This document shows, piece after piece, positions 5,496-6,507 of a stretch of DNA of 6,507 nucleotides. A program made the position numbers and the translations under genes. How positions within the stretch are numbered: the stretch's first letter is position 1; the number at the start of each line of letters is the position of its first letter. The notes under the pieces were generated by a model that worked only from the letters and a program-made list of their open reading frames with translations, had not been told where the DNA came from and did not search any database. The stretch comes from CAMQVM01 sp044433405 (GTDB lineage: Bacteria; Bacteroidota; Bacteroidia; Bacteroidales; Rikenellaceae). The stretch covers positions 1 through 6,507 of the forward strand of contig JAWXTQ010000121.1 in the NCBI GenBank assembly GCA_044433405.1. The letters run 5' to 3'.

Positions 5496-6065
5496 CTAAA
5501 ATTTGTTATAGTGAATTTTACTTTCAACGAATTTATCTTTTGGTTGTGGTGTGTCGATAGGGTAGCCGATAGCAATAACATTCAGTGGCATTATATTTTC
5601 AGGTAGAGATAGTGCTTCGATAATCTCTTGCTCAAATTTGGCATTGCCATGTGCTCCAGTCCAAACTGTCCCTAGTCCTAGAGAGGTTGCGGCAAGTAGT
5701 ATATTTTGAGTGGCAGCAGAGCAATCTATCACCCATGATGTGCTAGTTTGAGTGTTTCCCAATACAACAATCGCTGCTTGTGCTTTTTTTACAGGTGGCT
5801 TAGTCTCTCCTAATCTATTTAATATCTCGCGATCAGTAACTATTACAAACTCCCATGGTTGTTTGTTCATAGCTGTTGGAGCAGCCATTCCTGCTTTAAC
5901 TAGTTGAATTAATGTTTCACTCTCTACCTCTTGTGTTGAATATTCTCTCACACTTGTGCGTTCGTGAATGGTTTTGATTGTTGGATTATTATAATCCTGT
6001 GCATTACTACAACTTGTGCCAATTAAAATCATAAAAAAGGCTGTAATTAAATTTCTTGTATTCAT
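5496..6065 (-). CDS. nitroreductase-family flavoprotein, predicted lipoprotein
   Basis: A 189-residue protein of the FMN-dependent nitroreductase superfamily, whose members reduce nitro compounds, quinones or other acceptors with NAD(P)H. The physiological substrate here is unknown. Visible FMN-site motifs are ERTSVREYS (R36, S38, R40), APTAMNKQPWEF (63-73), the helix DCSAATQNILLAATSLGLGT followed by WTG, and IAIGYP (164-169). Residues 1-18 form a signal peptide ending IGTSC, so Cys19 is a likely lipidation site. That is unusual for this mostly cytoplasmic family, but I recall similar exported nitroreductases in Bacteroidales. I chose the ATG at 6065. An in-frame extension to 6089 begins with TTG, and its upstream part would overlap a possible -7 element. 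The gene stands alone, separated from the FGE-like gene upstream by a terminator and from gdhA by the repeat block. Confidence 0.88.
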   Translation of the reverse strand: MNTRNLITAFFMILIGTSCSNAQDYNNPTIKTIHERTSVREYSTQEVESETLIQLVKAGMAAPTAMNKQPWEFVIVTDREILNRLGETKPPVKKAQAAIVVLGNTQTSTSWVIDCSAATQNILLAATSLGLGTVWTGAHGNAKFEQEIIEALSLPENIMPLNVIAIGYPIDTPQPKDKFVESKIHYNKF

Positions 6066-6085
6066 ATATTTTAAATTAATTTTAT

Positions 6086-6116
6086 GCAAGGTACTAAAAA
6101 AAAATCAACTGACAAA
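6086..6116 (-). promoter_or_regulatory. possible promoter for the nitroreductase gene
   Basis: On the minus strand TTTG (complement of 6113-6116) lies 19 bp before TACCTTGC (complement of 6086-6093), a partial match to TAnnTTTG with the last two bases off. Transcription would start near 6079, just before the ATG at 6065. The TTTG lies within the stem of the upstream terminator. This is a weak match supported mainly by spacing and position. Confidence 0.4.
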
Positions 6117-6146
6117 ATCTAAATGGATTTTGTCGGTTGATTTTTT
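6099..6146 (-). terminator. strong intrinsic terminator, bidirectional form
   Basis: A 21-bp stem pairs 6099-6119 with 6126-6146. It has one G·T wobble and a 6-base loop (TAAATG). The core is ATCAACTGACAAAATC on the left arm. On the minus strand the structure runs into nine T residues (complement of 6096-6104). It sits 13 bp after the stop codon of the FGE-like gene, so it should end that transcript before the nitroreductase gene. On the plus strand the stem ends in a T-run too. Confidence 0.85.
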
Positions 6147-6159
6147 AGATAATAAAGGA

Positions 6160-6507
6160 TTAATCCTCTATTATTACCCTAAATCCTACGTTGTATACTC
6201 TTTGGTGAGGGTAGTAGCCCTTACGTGTGTGTGAAGTTGAAACTTTAGGTCGTTCGATAAACGAACCGCCTCTTGCAACTTTATATTCTGACTCCACTTT
6301 TGAGTTCTCTTTATAAGGGTAAGGAACATAGCTTGAACGAGTCCATTCTGCAACGTTACCGTGCATGTCGTATAGTCTAAATAGGTTGGCATCGTATTGC
6401 TTACCTGCTACTTGAATTAAGTTACCATCATCAACATTATTCTCTTTTGGTAAGAATGTATAGTGTTTGTATAGGTAACTAGATGGAGACATTGGTTGAG
6501 GATCTAC
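6160..6507 (-). CDS. FGE-sulfatase (SUMF1-like) domain protein, C-terminal part
   Basis: Only the last 115 residues are in the window. The frame is open through 6507 (residues VDPQP before the first internal Met), so the gene starts beyond the window and the ATG at 6492 is internal. LFRLYDMHGNVAEWT (its LYDMHGNVAEWT core at 6340-6375), then VARGGSFIERP and NVGFRVI at the end are the hallmark C-terminal motifs of the formylglycine-generating-enzyme/SUMF1 fold. True aerobic FGEs carry a cysteine pair shortly after the RGGS motif. This segment has no cysteine at all, so sulfatase-activating activity is unlikely. The fold also occurs in type IX secretion and gliding proteins such as GldK and GldJ and in many uncharacterised lipoproteins of Bacteroidota. 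The missing N-terminus prevents a choice. A strong terminator follows 13 bp after the stop. Confidence 0.85.
   Translation of the reverse strand, partial: VDPQPMSPSSYLYKHYTFLPKENNVDDGNLIQVAGKQYDANLFRLYDMHGNVAEWTRSSYVPYPYKENSKVESEYKVARGGSFIERPKVSTSHTRKGYYPHQRVYNVGFRVIIED

Noticed and set aside
6016..6234. Plus-strand open frame crossing the terminator
   Set aside because: It spans the 5' end of the nitroreductase gene, a strong terminator and the 3' end of the FGE-like gene, all on the other strand.
6186..6392. Second minus-strand frame overlapping the FGE-like gene
   Set aside because: It is a frame shift relative to the frame that carries GNVAEW and GFRV and has no family motifs.

Overview
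The window reads as a chromosomal segment of a member of the Bacteroidota, most likely the order Bacteroidales. Three signs support this. The σ54-type AAA+ activator followed immediately by an LptE-family lipoprotein is a gene pair typical of that order. Two promoters match the Bacteroidota consensus (TTTG, about 20 bp, TAnnTTTG). Start codons follow A/T-rich leaders without Shine-Dalgarno sequences. The DNA is A/T-rich except in one noncoding block around 5050-5350. No rRNA, tRNA, CRISPR array, transposase or phage gene is visible.

Left part, 1-2771, plus strand: a compact cluster with gaps of only 20 and 12 bp. It holds the 3' portion of tilS (lysidine modification of tRNA-Ile), a σ54-dependent regulator without a receiver domain, and an LptE-like outer-membrane lipoprotein gene. 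It ends in a hairpin-rich gap facing a convergent FKBP-type prolyl isomerase gene (2828-3232, minus).

Middle, 3233-4752: the FKBP gene and gdhA (NADP-type glutamate dehydrogenase) are divergent. The 164-bp gap between them holds one good Bacteroidota promoter for each, both with exactly 20-bp spacers.

Right-middle, 4753-5495: a 743-bp noncoding block that is by far the most unusual part of the window. It starts with a 13-bp tandem repeat over the gdhA stop codon. A cloverleaf-like set of nested perfect inverted repeats follows (4766-4895). Then come two diverged copies of a roughly 160-bp repeat in opposite orientation (4964-5123 and 5269-5426), separated by 145 bp. Both copies can fold the same two-tier hairpin, and one inner-stem base pair has changed on both sides. 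This looks like a structured repeat family, a non-autonomous mobile element, or a structured RNA. No encoded protein explains it.

Right part, 5496-6507, minus strand: a nitroreductase-family lipoprotein gene, a strong intrinsic terminator, and the 3' end of a gene for an FGE-sulfatase-domain protein that runs off the window. The genes of the window are mostly housekeeping or envelope functions and do not form one pathway.
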